Below, piece by piece: positions 28,008-36,408 of a DNA stretch of 64,000 nt. The DNA lies in contig NZ_LR733312.1 in NCBI RefSeq assembly GCF_902506295.1, positions 310,001 through 374,000 on the forward strand, read 5' to 3'. The notes under the pieces are model-generated. The model was not told the DNA's origin, searched no databases, and worked only from the letters and a program-made list of their open reading frames with translations. The number at the start of each line of letters is the position of its first letter. Position 1 is the stretch's first letter. The position numbers were made by a program, and so were the translations under genes. Source of the stretch: Luteimonas sp. 9C. GTDB taxonomy: Bacteria; Pseudomonadota; Gammaproteobacteria; Xanthomonadales; Xanthomonadaceae.

Positions 28008-28425
28008 CGGCATTCCGGTCCGACGTCGTGACGGGCACGTCGTGTGCGCGTGCCGAGTCGGCGCGCGTCACGTGCGTCGACACCTCTCGCGGGTGACGAT
28101 CGACGCGTTCGGAGTCCGCGCATTTCCCGCGCAAACCCGTCCCGCAACCGCGCAAACGCGGCGCGCGCGACGTGACGAGATTTACGTGGCGGACGGGTGG
28201 GTGATTCTTTTTTCACCACATCGAAAATGCAGGTAGGTGCGTCACGGAAAGACACGCCGTCGATGCACGATCGAGCGTTGATGCCTTTTTTTATGATGTT
28301 TCGCGAACGCGTTTTGCGCGCGGTGCGCGACGTCGTGGTGCAACCCCCAGCGCGTGCGTGGCATCGCGACGCCGCGCCGCCCGACAGGCGCGGCGCGAAG
28401 TGCGAAAAAAAAATGCGACGACCAG
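28008..28425. other. Noncoding region, locally AT-richer
   Basis: About 400 bases without a supported gene. It is less GC-rich than the rest of the window and holds homopolymer runs: seven T near 28284 and nine A near 28405. These may belong to the promoter region of the next gene. I see no repeat or RNA family that I recognise. Confidence 0.4.
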
Positions 28426-28454
28426 TTGACAGTGGAAAAAACCGTGATTAGGTT
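28426..28454 (+). promoter_or_regulatory. Candidate sigma-70 promoter of the histone-like gene
   Basis: A perfect TTGACA -35 hexamer at 28426-28431 is followed after 17 bases by TAGGTT. The spacer contains an A-tract. If used, it gives a leader of about 325 bases before the ATG at 28788. The -10 match is weak. Confidence 0.45.
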
Positions 28455-28787
28455 TCGCCGCAACACACGTCTGCAACGAAACGAGTGAGTCGACCCACGC
28501 CATCAGCGCGCAGCACAACTCGAACCTCTGCCAGGAACATCACACGGTGGATGCGGGCATCGTCTCCGCTGCGAAAATTCACCCTCTCTCTTCCCGACTT
28601 CCGCGACAGTGCTGGCGCGTTCGGGGTTTCGCTTCACCGGGGCGACGTCGTGCAGTCGACGACCCACCCTTCGAATCCGGTCCGATGCGCGGTGCGCGTC
28701 GGCGGTTGTGCGCGGGTCCGACTCCCGTGCGCCGTTTGAGAACTGGGCCGCTGTACCTGCAAGTCCACTGACGAGGAGAGCCATTCC

Positions 28788-29351
28788 ATGGCCACGAAGA
28801 AAGCCGTAAAGAAAGCGCCTGCCAAGAAGGCAGCGAAGAAGACCGCGAAGAAATCCACCGCCAAGAAGGTAGTGAGCAAGGTCAAGAAGGCAGCCAAGAA
28901 GGTCGCGAAGAAGGTCGCCAAGGTCGCCAAGAAGAAGCCGGCAGCGAAGAAGGCCACCAAGAAGGTCGCGAAGAAGAAGGTCGCTGCCAAGAAGACTGCG
29001 AAGAAGGCAGCGAAGAAGACCACCAAGAAGGTCGCCAAGAAGAAGGTCGCGAAGAAGTCCGCAGCCAAGAAGGCCACCAAGAAGACCGCCAAGAAGTCGA
29101 CTGCCAAGAAGACTGCGAAGAAGGCGACCAAGAAGTCCGCCACCAAGAAGACGGCCAAGAAGTCGACTGCCAAGAAGGCCACGAAGAAGGCCGCGACCAA
29201 GAAGGCGGCCACCAAGAAGGCAGCGCCCCGGAAGTCTGCAACCAAGAAGGCCGCTACCAAGAAGACGGCGACCAAGAAGCGTGCACCGGCCAAGCGCACC
29301 AAGAAGTCCGCGCCGGTCGTGATTCCGCAGATGCCGACGCCGCTGATCTAA
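28788..29351 (+). CDS. Lysine/alanine-rich histone H1-like protein
   Basis: 187 residues made almost entirely of Lys, Ala, Thr and a few Ser and Val, in imperfect units such as KKAAKK, KKVAKK, KKSTAKK and KKATKK. The C-terminus differs (KRAPAKRTKKSAPVVIPQ...). This resembles the C-terminal tail of eukaryotic histone H1 and the bacterial H1-like proteins (HC1/HC2, AlgP and Bordetella BpH1 types) that coat or bend DNA and affect transcription. GAGGAGA lies eight bases upstream of the ATG. The repeat units at DNA level (GCCAAGAAG variants) make length polymorphism likely. A long leader precedes it and a good terminator follows. DNA binding is inferred from composition. Confidence 0.88.
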   Translation: MATKKAVKKAPAKKAAKKTAKKSTAKKVVSKVKKAAKKVAKKVAKVAKKKPAAKKATKKVAKKKVAAKKTAKKAAKKTTKKVAKKKVAKKSAAKKATKKTAKKSTAKKTAKKATKKSATKKTAKKSTAKKATKKAATKKAATKKAAPRKSATKKAATKKTATKKRAPAKRTKKSAPVVIPQMPTPLI

Positions 29352-29376
29352 CGTCGACTCGCTTCGTCATCGAAAG

Positions 29377-29416
29377 CGCTTCCTCCGCGTGCCCAGGCGG
29401 AGGAGGCGTTTTTTTT
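29377..29416 (+). terminator. Rho-independent terminator of the histone-like gene
   Basis: Twelve-base-pair stem CGCTTCCTCCGC/GCGGAGGAGGCG with one G-T pair, followed by eight T. Confidence 0.85.
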
Positions 29417-29685
29417 GCGCGCGCGTTTCCAGCTGGGGCGCCGCTGTAGTCAGTGCGGCCTGCCGGGCGTTGCGCCGTCGGCCACGTCGACGGATCGATG
29501 GCCGCACGGATTGGACCGGGCGGCACGCAGCCCGTGAGCTAAGCGGTGGCGGCTTTGGACCGCTGCGCGGGCCGGTCGAGCGATGCCGTGCAGGTTGAAG
29601 CGCGGCGCAGACATCGACCGGCGCCGAGGCCCAACGCACAAGGCCGCCCGGAGGCGGCCCGTGTCGTTTCGAACTCCGGGTGGGC
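29417..29685. other. Intergenic region between convergent genes
   Basis: About 270 GC-rich bases with no supported gene. A hairpin GGCCGCC/GGCGGCC at about 29642-29659 lies just beyond the stop of the minus-strand serine hydrolase and may end its transcript, though it has no strong T-run. Confidence 0.4.
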
Positions 29686-31110
29686 TTACTCCGGCGTCGC
29701 CGCCGCGCGTTGGGTCGTGCTGCCTGACGACTGCGTCGACGGACGTGCGTGCGTGCGCTGGGCGTGCAGCGTTTCGAGGTTCGGATCGACGTCCAGCCAA
29801 CGCTGGGGCGGCAGGCCAATCGCGCGGTCGAGGATCGTCGGCAGCAGGCCCGAGGGCAGGCTGCTCTCGCTGTTCCACAACACGACCATGCCGAAATCGC
29901 GATCGGGAATCATCGCCATCAGGCCGCGATAGCCCTGCACGGCGCCGCCGTGGAAGACCACGCGCTGGCCGGCGTAGTCGTAGACGCGCCAACCCAGGCC
30001 GTAGCCCGCGGCGTCGAGCCGGTCGCGTCGCCACGACGAATTGCGCATCTCCGGCGGTGTGCCGACGATCGGCGCCTGCAGCGTCGCCAGCAGGGGCGCG
30101 GGCAGGACGTCGGGACGATGGCCGGTCTGCGCGACCAGCCACTGCGCCATATCGCTGATGCTGGCGTTGACGCCGGCCGCGGGTGCCAGGCGGTAGTAGG
30201 TGGGCTTGGGCATCAACGACGTCCAGCCGCCGCCCGCGCGCACATGCGGCTTGGCCCAGCGCGTACTCGCCTGGATGCCGTCGAGCCCGTAGCTCGCATC
30301 GTTCATGCCGAGCGGCTTGAAGATCCGGCGCGAGACGGCCTCGCTGTAGAACTGTCCGGAAGTCGCGAAGACGACATCGCCGACCAGGCTGAAGGCCACG
30401 TTCTGGTAGGCGTAGCAGTTGCCGGGCTGGCAGCGCATCGGCGCGGCCGCGAGCCGCTGCACGAGATCGTGATAGTCGGCGTTGCGCTCGATGTCGCGGT
30501 CGTAGGTGTTGCGGCCCAGGCCGACGCGGTGGCTCAACACGTCGGCGACCGTGAGCTGCTGCGCGGCCAGCGGGTCGGAGAACCGCAATGAGGGGAGGTA
30601 ATCGACGATGTGGCTGTCCCAGCGCAGCGCGCCTTCGGAGACGAGCATGCCGGTCACGGTACCCGCGAAGGATTTCGACAACGACGCCAGCCGGAACACG
30701 GTGTGCGCATCGACCGGCTCGGCGGCCTTGACGTCGGTGATGCCGTAGCCGCGAGCGCTCAGGACCTGGCCCTTGTGCACGATCGCCATTGCGAGGCCCG
30801 GCACGCGCTGGTTGGCGACGAGATCCTGGGCCATCGCTTCGAGCAGGGTGACGTCGAAGGTGGATGCCAGCGGCTTATCCTGACCGGGCACGCGCGGCTG
30901 CGGCTTGACCGCGTCCTCGCGGCTGACGATGGCTGGCCGATGGGCCTGCTCGTCGAGCGGCACGATCGCGGTGATCTCGTCTTCGCTTTCGTTCTCGACG
31001 ACATCGGCGGATGTCGGCGCCTGTGCGGCGGAGCCCAGTGCAGCGGGCAGCAGCAGGCCGATGAGACCCAGCCGGACGAGCGGCCGGCGGTACGGATGTC
31101 GGCTTTTCAT
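29686..31110 (-). CDS. Exported serine hydrolase (class C beta-lactamase fold)
   Basis: 474 residues. A basic N-terminus and hydrophobic stretch ending near AAQA form a signal peptide; an acidic linker (about 35-80) precedes the catalytic domain. Active-site motifs of the class C/DD-peptidase family are all present: SLSK (Ser143, Lys146), YQN (Tyr235-Asn237) and HGG in VVFHGGAVQG, which replaces KTG. The HGG variant is common in esterase-like and peptidase-like members, so this need not be a resistance enzyme. Periplasmic action on a peptide or ester is expected. It is divergent from lemA, with 82 bases between the starts. Confidence 0.88.
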   Translation of the reverse strand: MKSRHPYRRPLVRLGLIGLLLPAALGSAAQAPTSADVVENESEDEITAIVPLDEQAHRPAIVSREDAVKPQPRVPGQDKPLASTFDVTLLEAMAQDLVANQRVPGLAMAIVHKGQVLSARGYGITDVKAAEPVDAHTVFRLASLSKSFAGTVTGMLVSEGALRWDSHIVDYLPSLRFSDPLAAQQLTVADVLSHRVGLGRNTYDRDIERNADYHDLVQRLAAAPMRCQPGNCYAYQNVAFSLVGDVVFATSGQFYSEAVSRRIFKPLGMNDASYGLDGIQASTRWAKPHVRAGGGWTSLMPKPTYYRLAPAAGVNASISDMAQWLVAQTGHRPDVLPAPLLATLQAPIVGTPPEMRNSSWRRDRLDAAGYGLGWRVYDYAGQRVVFHGGAVQGYRGLMAMIPDRDFGMVVLWNSESSLPSGLLPTILDRAIGLPPQRWLDVDPNLETLHAQRTHARPSTQSSGSTTQRAAATPE

Positions 31111-31192
31111 CGGACCTGCCCCCTGCGTATGCTCTGGTGCTGCGGCGATGATAGCGCCTGTGTAATGGATTGCATGAACAAGGGGAAGTTTG

Positions 31193-31798
31193 ATGGCTAG
31201 CGCGTTGATCCTGCTGGTATTGCTCGTCGTCGTGGCCGTAGGTCTGGCGCTGTGGGGCGTCGGGATCTACAACGGGCTGATCACCGCCCGCAATGCCTAC
31301 AGGAATGCGTTCGCCCAGATCGACGTGCAGTTGCAGCGCCGCTTCGACCTGATCCCGAATCTGGTCGAGACCGTCAAGGGCTACATGCGCCACGAGCGCG
31401 AGACGCTCGAAGCCGTGACCCAGGCGCGCAACCTGGCGCAGGCCGGCCTGTCCGCGGCCAAGGCCGATCCCGGCGATCCCGCTGCAATGGCGCAGCTGGC
31501 GCAGTCGCAGGGTGTGCTCAACGGCGCGCTGGGCCGACTGCTCGCGGTGTCGGAAGCCTATCCCGACCTCAAGGCCAGCCAGAACATGCTGCAGCTCACC
31601 GAAGAGCTGACCAGCACCGAGAACAAGGTGGCGTTCGCGCGCCAGGCCTACAACGACTCGGTGATGGCCTACAACAACAAGCGCGAGGTGTTTCCCTCGA
31701 GCGTTCTCGCCGGCATGTTCAACTTCAAGGAAGCGGCGCTGCTCGACATTCCGGCCGATCGCGCGGAAGTGCGCGACGTGCCGAAGGTGACGTTCTGA
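31193..31798 (+). CDS. lemA: LemA family protein
   Basis: 201 residues. One N-terminal membrane segment (about 4-24) is followed by a helical domain with the LemA signature YNGLITARNAYRNAFAQIDV and RFDLIPNLVETVKGYMRHE, and C-terminal FPSSVLAGMFNFKEAALLD. AAGGGGAA lies upstream of the ATG. The M48 protease gene follows 34 bases later; LemA and M48 genes are commonly paired, which suggests that LemA presents or regulates substrates of the protease, though the mechanism is not known. The name lemA is from the protein family, not the unrelated Pseudomonas sensor kinase. Confidence 0.93.
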   Translation: MASALILLVLLVVVAVGLALWGVGIYNGLITARNAYRNAFAQIDVQLQRRFDLIPNLVETVKGYMRHERETLEAVTQARNLAQAGLSAAKADPGDPAAMAQLAQSQGVLNGALGRLLAVSEAYPDLKASQNMLQLTEELTSTENKVAFARQAYNDSVMAYNNKREVFPSSVLAGMFNFKEAALLDIPADRAEVRDVPKVTF

Positions 31799-31832
31799 GG
31801 TCGACTGCCGCGCCGTCGGCCGGCTCACCGCG

Positions 31833-33725
31833 ATGAATTTCTTCGAACGCCAGGCCCGGGCGCGGCGCAACGGCACGCGCCTGATCGCGCTGTTCGCGTG
31901 CGCGGTGATCGGCATCGTGATCGTGGTCGATTTGATGGTCGTGCTGGTGGCCGGCCCGCGGCCGGGTGCGCTGCTGGTGGCGACGGTCCTGACGCTCGCG
32001 GTGATCGGCCTGGGGTCGCTGTTCCGCATTTCGTCGTTGCGCAGCGGCGGCGACACGGTGGCCCAGCAGCTCGGCGGCGTGCCGGTGTCGGAGGACACGC
32101 GCGATCCGCAGATGCGGCGGCTGCGCAACGTGGTCGAGGAAATGTCGATCGCGTCCGGCGTGCCGGTGCCCAAGATCTACGTGCTCGAGCAGGAGGCGGG
32201 CATCAATGCGTTCGCGGCCGGCTATTCGACGTCCGATGCCGTGGTCGCGGTGACCCGCGGCGCACTTGACCGGCTCAACCGCGATGAACTGCAGGGCGTG
32301 GTCGCGCACGAATACAGCCACATCCTCAACGGTGACATGCGGCTCAACATCCGCCTGATTGGCGTGCTGTTCGGCATCCTGATGATCGGCATCATCGGGC
32401 GCAAGATCCTGATCCATGGCCGCGGGTTCCGGAACAGCGCGACGATCGTGGTGATCGGCGGCGCGCTGGCGGCGATCGTCGTCGGTGCGCTCGGCATGTT
32501 CTTCGGCCGCATGATCAAGGCGGGCGTCAGCCGCTCGCGCGAAGTGCTGGCCGATGCCTCGGCGGTGCAGTTCACGCGGCAGACGGCCGGTATCGCCGGT
32601 GCGTTGAAGAAGATCGGCGGTCTCGACAGCGGGTCGCGTCTGGCGCACCGCGAGGACGCCGAAGAAGTCAGCCACATGCTGTTCGGCGATGGCGTGGGCC
32701 TGAGTGGTCTGTTCGCCACGCACCCGCCGCTGATCCAGCGCATCCAGGCGTTGGAGCCGGGCTTCCGTCCCGAGCAGCTGGCGCGCCTGCAGCAGCAGTG
32801 GATGGCACTGCCCCCGGACGGCCTGCAGGAAGACGTGGCGCTGGGGCTGGTCGTGCCCGGCGAGGCGTTGCCGCAGCGTGAGCGCGCGCTGGCGGTCACG
32901 CCGCCGATGGTCGCGGCGCAGGTCGCGCATCCCCACGACGACGACTACGCGCGCGCGCATGCGCTGGTGATGGCGATCAGCGACGCGCTGCACGACGTCG
33001 CGACCCATCGCGAAGCGGCGATGCCGCTGGTGCTCGCGCTGTTGTTCGACGACGGCGAGCACGTGCGCGGTCGGCAGCACACCGAGATCGTCGCGCGCAT
33101 GGGTGCGTCGGTCGCGATGGAAGCAGCGCATCTGCGCGAGACCCACCTGCTGGCGCTGCACCCGATGCTGCGCCTGCCGCTGGCGTCGATCACATTCCCG
33201 GTGCTGCGCCGCCGTCCGCGCCCCGAACTGGCGACATTCCTCGACACCGTGCATGCGGTGGTCCATGCCGACGAGAATGTCTCGCTGTTCGAGTACTGCC
33301 TGGGGCGATTGCTGGAAGTCCAGCTGCGCGAAGCCCTCGATCCCGGCCGTCACATCCGTTTCGGCCGGCGCAAGCCGGGTAACGTGAAGCAGGAATTCGC
33401 GACGCTGCTGGCCGTGGTCGCGCAGGCCGGCAATCCCGGCGACAGGGCCGCTGCGCAGCGCGCCTATCTCGCCGGCATGCAGCGCGTGCTGCCGCGCGAT
33501 CACATGCCCTACGCGCCGCCGGCCGGCGGCGTGCAGGCGCTGGACGCGGTGTGGGCGCCGCTCGACGCGCTCGACCCGCTGGCCAAGGAGGTGATGGTCG
33601 AGGCGATCACCGCGGCCGTCAGTCACGACGGCCAGGTCAGCGTGGCGGAATCCGAACTGCTGCGCACGATCTGCGGCGTGCTGCATTGCCCGCTGCCGCC
33701 GACACTGGAGCAGCTGACGCGCTGA
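31833..33725 (+). CDS. M48 family membrane metallopeptidase with long C-terminal extension
   Basis: 630 residues. Two membrane segments (about 17-40 and 47-63) precede an M48 catalytic domain with zinc motif HEYSH (His159, Glu160, His163) and the downstream SREVLADASAVQF carrying the third ligand. Two further hydrophobic segments lie between about 175 and 225. After the catalytic domain, which ends near PPLIQRIQALEP (about 305-317), there is a soluble extension of roughly 300 residues, far longer than HtpX (about 290 in all). Within it TAAVSHDGQVSVAESELLRTICGVLHCPLPP looks like a TerB-type helical segment, a weak match by eye. Co-transcribed with lemA. Confidence 0.9.
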   Translation: MNFFERQARARRNGTRLIALFACAVIGIVIVVDLMVVLVAGPRPGALLVATVLTLAVIGLGSLFRISSLRSGGDTVAQQLGGVPVSEDTRDPQMRRLRNVVEEMSIASGVPVPKIYVLEQEAGINAFAAGYSTSDAVVAVTRGALDRLNRDELQGVVAHEYSHILNGDMRLNIRLIGVLFGILMIGIIGRKILIHGRGFRNSATIVVIGGALAAIVVGALGMFFGRMIKAGVSRSREVLADASAVQFTRQTAGIAGALKKIGGLDSGSRLAHREDAEEVSHMLFGDGVGLSGLFATHPPLIQRIQALEPGFRPEQLARLQQQWMALPPDGLQEDVALGLVVPGEALPQRERALAVTPPMVAAQVAHPHDDDYARAHALVMAISDALHDVATHREAAMPLVLALLFDDGEHVRGRQHTEIVARMGASVAMEAAHLRETHLLALHPMLRLPLASITFPVLRRRPRPELATFLDTVHAVVHADENVSLFEYCLGRLLEVQLREALDPGRHIRFGRRKPGNVKQEFATLLAVVAQAGNPGDRAAAQRAYLAGMQRVLPRDHMPYAPPAGGVQALDAVWAPLDALDPLAKEVMVEAITAAVSHDGQVSVAESELLRTICGVLHCPLPPTLEQLTR

Positions 33726-33802
33726 GCCGCTTCGCCGAAGGTCGCAGTGACGCCGATGGCGCCGCGACCGAGGATGGCGGCACCGCCTGACCGGAATCCG
33801 CA

Positions 33803-34690
33803 ATGACCGACCCGCGTCCAGGCGCGTCGCACACCACGCTCGGGACGGCCTTCGTGCTGCTGTGGTGCACCGGCTACATCGCCGGCAAGCTGATGGTGGA
33901 GCACGCAGTGCCGCTGACCGCACTCGTCTGGCGTTTCGGCCTGGCGGGACTGGTGTTCGCCGCGCTCGCGCTCGCCGCGCGCGTGCCATGGGGCGATGCG
34001 CGATCGGTCCTGCACAGTGCGGTGACCGGCGTGCTGATGCTCGCGCTGCAGTTCGGCGGCGTGTATCTGGCGCTGTCGTGGGAGGCGAGCGCCGGCGTGG
34101 CCGCACTGGTCATCGGCACGATGCCGATGGTGGTCGCGGTGCTGGCGGTCGCCGGAGGTGACGAACGTCTGGCGCCGGCGCAGTGGGGCGGTCTGCTGCT
34201 CGGTCTGATGGGCGTGGTCCTGGTGGTCGCCGATCGCATCGACGGCGCCACGGGCTGGGTCGCCTGGCTTGCGCTGTTCGCCGGGCTGGCCGGCATCAGC
34301 CTCGGCACCGTCTACCAGAAGCGCTTCGCGTCGCAGGGCGACCTGCGTGCCGGGCTGGCGGTGCAGAATCTCGCCGCGACGGCGGTGCTGCTGCCCGGTG
34401 CGCTGTGGCTGGAAGGGTTCCGCTTCGCGCATGCGCCGGACTTCTACCTGCCGATGCTGTGGACCGTCGTCGTCAATTCGCTGGGCGGGTTCGCGTTGCT
34501 GTTCGTGCTGATCCGGCGTGGCGCGGCGACGCGCGTCGCCGCACTGTTCTTCCTGATGCCGCCGGTGACAGCGGTGTTCGGCAGCTGGGTGCTCGGCGAG
34601 CATCTCACCGCGCTCAAGCTCGGCGGTTTCGCGCTCGCGGCGATCGGGGTGTGGCTGGTGACGCGACCGGCTGCGTCCGCGCTGCGTTAG
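33803..34690 (+). CDS. DMT-superfamily (EamA) transporter
   Basis: 295 residues with about ten hydrophobic helices in two EamA repeats. The first repeat contains LLWCTGYIAGKLMVEHAVPLT and the second LGTVYQKRF and FLMPPVTAVFGSWVLGEHLT, both typical. Likely an inner-membrane exporter of an amino acid or other metabolite; the substrate cannot be read from sequence. Its stop codon overlaps the stop codon of the convergent GMC oxidoreductase gene by three bases. It follows the M48 gene by 77 bases. Confidence 0.9.
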   Translation: MTDPRPGASHTTLGTAFVLLWCTGYIAGKLMVEHAVPLTALVWRFGLAGLVFAALALAARVPWGDARSVLHSAVTGVLMLALQFGGVYLALSWEASAGVAALVIGTMPMVVAVLAVAGGDERLAPAQWGGLLLGLMGVVLVVADRIDGATGWVAWLALFAGLAGISLGTVYQKRFASQGDLRAGLAVQNLAATAVLLPGALWLEGFRFAHAPDFYLPMLWTVVVNSLGGFALLFVLIRRGAATRVAALFFLMPPVTAVFGSWVLGEHLTALKLGGFALAAIGVWLVTRPAASALR

Positions 34691-36291
34691 CCCGCCAGGA
34701 TGCCCGCGGCGGCCCGCTCCGCGATCATGATCACCGGTGCATTGGTATTGCCGCCGGGCAGGGTCGGCATCACCGACGCATCGATGACGCGCAGACCTTC
34801 GACGCCGCGCACGCGCAGCTGCGGGTCGACCACCGCCGCGTCGTCGGTGCCCATGCGGCAGGTGCCGACCGGGTGGTAGACCGACTCGGCCTTGGCGCGG
34901 ACAAATGCGCCGAGTTCGGCATCGGTGAGGTCGTTGCGTGCCGGGAAGATCGGCGCGCCGCGGATGCCGTCGAACGCGGCCTGCGACAGGATCGTGCGCG
35001 AGATCCGCGCGCACTCGACCATCATCTTCAGATCGAATCCATCCGCATCGGACAGGTAGTTCGCCTCGATGCGCGCCTTGTCGCTGACGCGGTTGCTGAC
35101 CAGGGTGACGCGGCCGCGGCTGCGCGGGCGCAGGAAGCAGGCGTGCAGGGTGTAGCCGTCGCCGGCCAGGCGATTGCGGCCGTGGTCGTCGAGCATCGCC
35201 GGCACGAAATGGAACTGGATGTCGGCGCGGTCGTCGGGCGCCAGCGGGGAGCGGTAGAAGCCGCCGGCTTCGGCGATGTTGCTGGTGCCGGGGCCGCGAC
35301 GGCCGCGCACGAAGTAATCCCACGCGATCGCGACGTCGCTGGCGCGGTCATAGGTGATGCGTTGCGTCGAATGGAACAGGGTGCAGATATCGAGATGGTC
35401 CTGCAGATTGCCGCCGACGCCGGGCGCATCGTGCACGACCTTCAGGCCCTGCCGGCGAAGATCGTCCGCCGGGCCGATGCCCGAGAGCATCAGCAGCTGC
35501 GGCGTGTTGATCGCACCGCCGCACAGCAGCACCTCGCGCGTCGCCGGCTGGTGGAACGCGCCGCGCGCGGTCGAATACACCACGCCGGTCGCACGCCCGT
35601 GCTCGAACGTCACGCGGCTGGCGACCGCGCCGGTCTGGATGGTCAGGTTCGGGCGCGCCCGGGTGTCGCGATCGAGATACGCGGTGGCCGCCGAACATCG
35701 CGCACCATCGCGCTGGGTCACCTGGTACAGGCCGACGCCCTGTTGTCGCGGGCCGTTGAAGTCGTCGTTCGCGGGTAGCCCCGCCTGTTGCGCGGCCTCG
35801 ATGAACATCCGCGAGACCGGGTTGACGTAACGCAGGTCGGACACCGTCAGCGGACCGTCGTCGCCATGCAGTGCATTGGCACCGCGCGTGTTGCCTTCGC
35901 TGCTGCGGAACCACGGCAGCACGTCGTCCCAGGCCCAGCCCTGCGCGCCCTGCGCCGCCCAGTCGTCGTAATCCGCAGGCACGCCGCGGATGTAGCACAT
36001 GGCGTTGATCGAACTCGATCCGCCGAGCACCCTGCCGCGCGGCCACCACAGTGCCCGGTTGTCGAGCTGCGGCTCGGGCGCGGTGTCGTAGTCCCAGTTC
36101 ACGCCCTTGCGGTTGACCAGCTTCGCCAGGCCGGCCGGCATGTGGATGAAGGGGTGCGTGTCGTTCGGGCCCGCTTCGAGCAGCAGCACGCGCACGTCGG
36201 GATCGGCGCTGAGCCGGTGGGCGAGCACGCAGCCGGCGGAACCGGCGCCGACGATGATGTAGTCGTAGACGGGAGCAGGGCGGGGAGGCAT
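34687..36291 (-). CDS. GMC-family FAD oxidoreductase (choline/alcohol dehydrogenase-like)
   Basis: About 534 residues. I start at the ATG giving MPPRPAPVYDYIIVG because the FAD motif begins within ten residues, as in the family. The dinucleotide motif VGAGSAGCVLAHRLS and LLLEAG, the GMC signature GRVLGGSSSINAMCYIRG, and the C-terminal YHPVGTCRMG with catalytic His followed by DASVMPTLPGGNTNAP are all present. It oxidises an alcohol to an aldehyde; choline is one possible substrate, but no betaine aldehyde dehydrogenase or betI lies nearby, so I do not assign betA. It ends inside the stop of the convergent transporter gene. Confidence 0.92.
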   Translation of the reverse strand: MPPRPAPVYDYIIVGAGSAGCVLAHRLSADPDVRVLLLEAGPNDTHPFIHMPAGLAKLVNRKGVNWDYDTAPEPQLDNRALWWPRGRVLGGSSSINAMCYIRGVPADYDDWAAQGAQGWAWDDVLPWFRSSEGNTRGANALHGDDGPLTVSDLRYVNPVSRMFIEAAQQAGLPANDDFNGPRQQGVGLYQVTQRDGARCSAATAYLDRDTRARPNLTIQTGAVASRVTFEHGRATGVVYSTARGAFHQPATREVLLCGGAINTPQLLMLSGIGPADDLRRQGLKVVHDAPGVGGNLQDHLDICTLFHSTQRITYDRASDVAIAWDYFVRGRRGPGTSNIAEAGGFYRSPLAPDDRADIQFHFVPAMLDDHGRNRLAGDGYTLHACFLRPRSRGRVTLVSNRVSDKARIEANYLSDADGFDLKMMVECARISRTILSQAAFDGIRGAPIFPARNDLTDAELGAFVRAKAESVYHPVGTCRMGTDDAAVVDPQLRVRGVEGLRVIDASVMPTLPGGNTNAPVIMIAERAAAGILAG

Positions 36292-36408
36292 CGCGGCACG
36301 GTAGGCAAGGGGGCTAGAGCATATGCTCCGCGCATCCGGTCGTGCTGGCGATGTGCTGGTCGCCGTCATGGTGTTGCGTTAACGTGCCGCGTCCGCCAGG
36401 AGCCCGCC

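Noticed and set aside
28634..29302. Minus-strand frame of Ala/Val/Phe repeats opposite the histone-like gene
   Set aside because: It is the complement of the AAG/GCC repeats; it only looks like a membrane repeat protein. The plus strand has the ribosome-binding site and terminator.
29686..31110. Antibiotic-resistance AmpC beta-lactamase
   Set aside because: The third motif is HGG rather than KTG and there is no AmpR-type regulator, so a general serine hydrolase call is safer.
34687..36291. Choline dehydrogenase betA
   Set aside because: The GMC motifs fit many alcohol oxidases, and no betB, betI or choline transporter is nearby.
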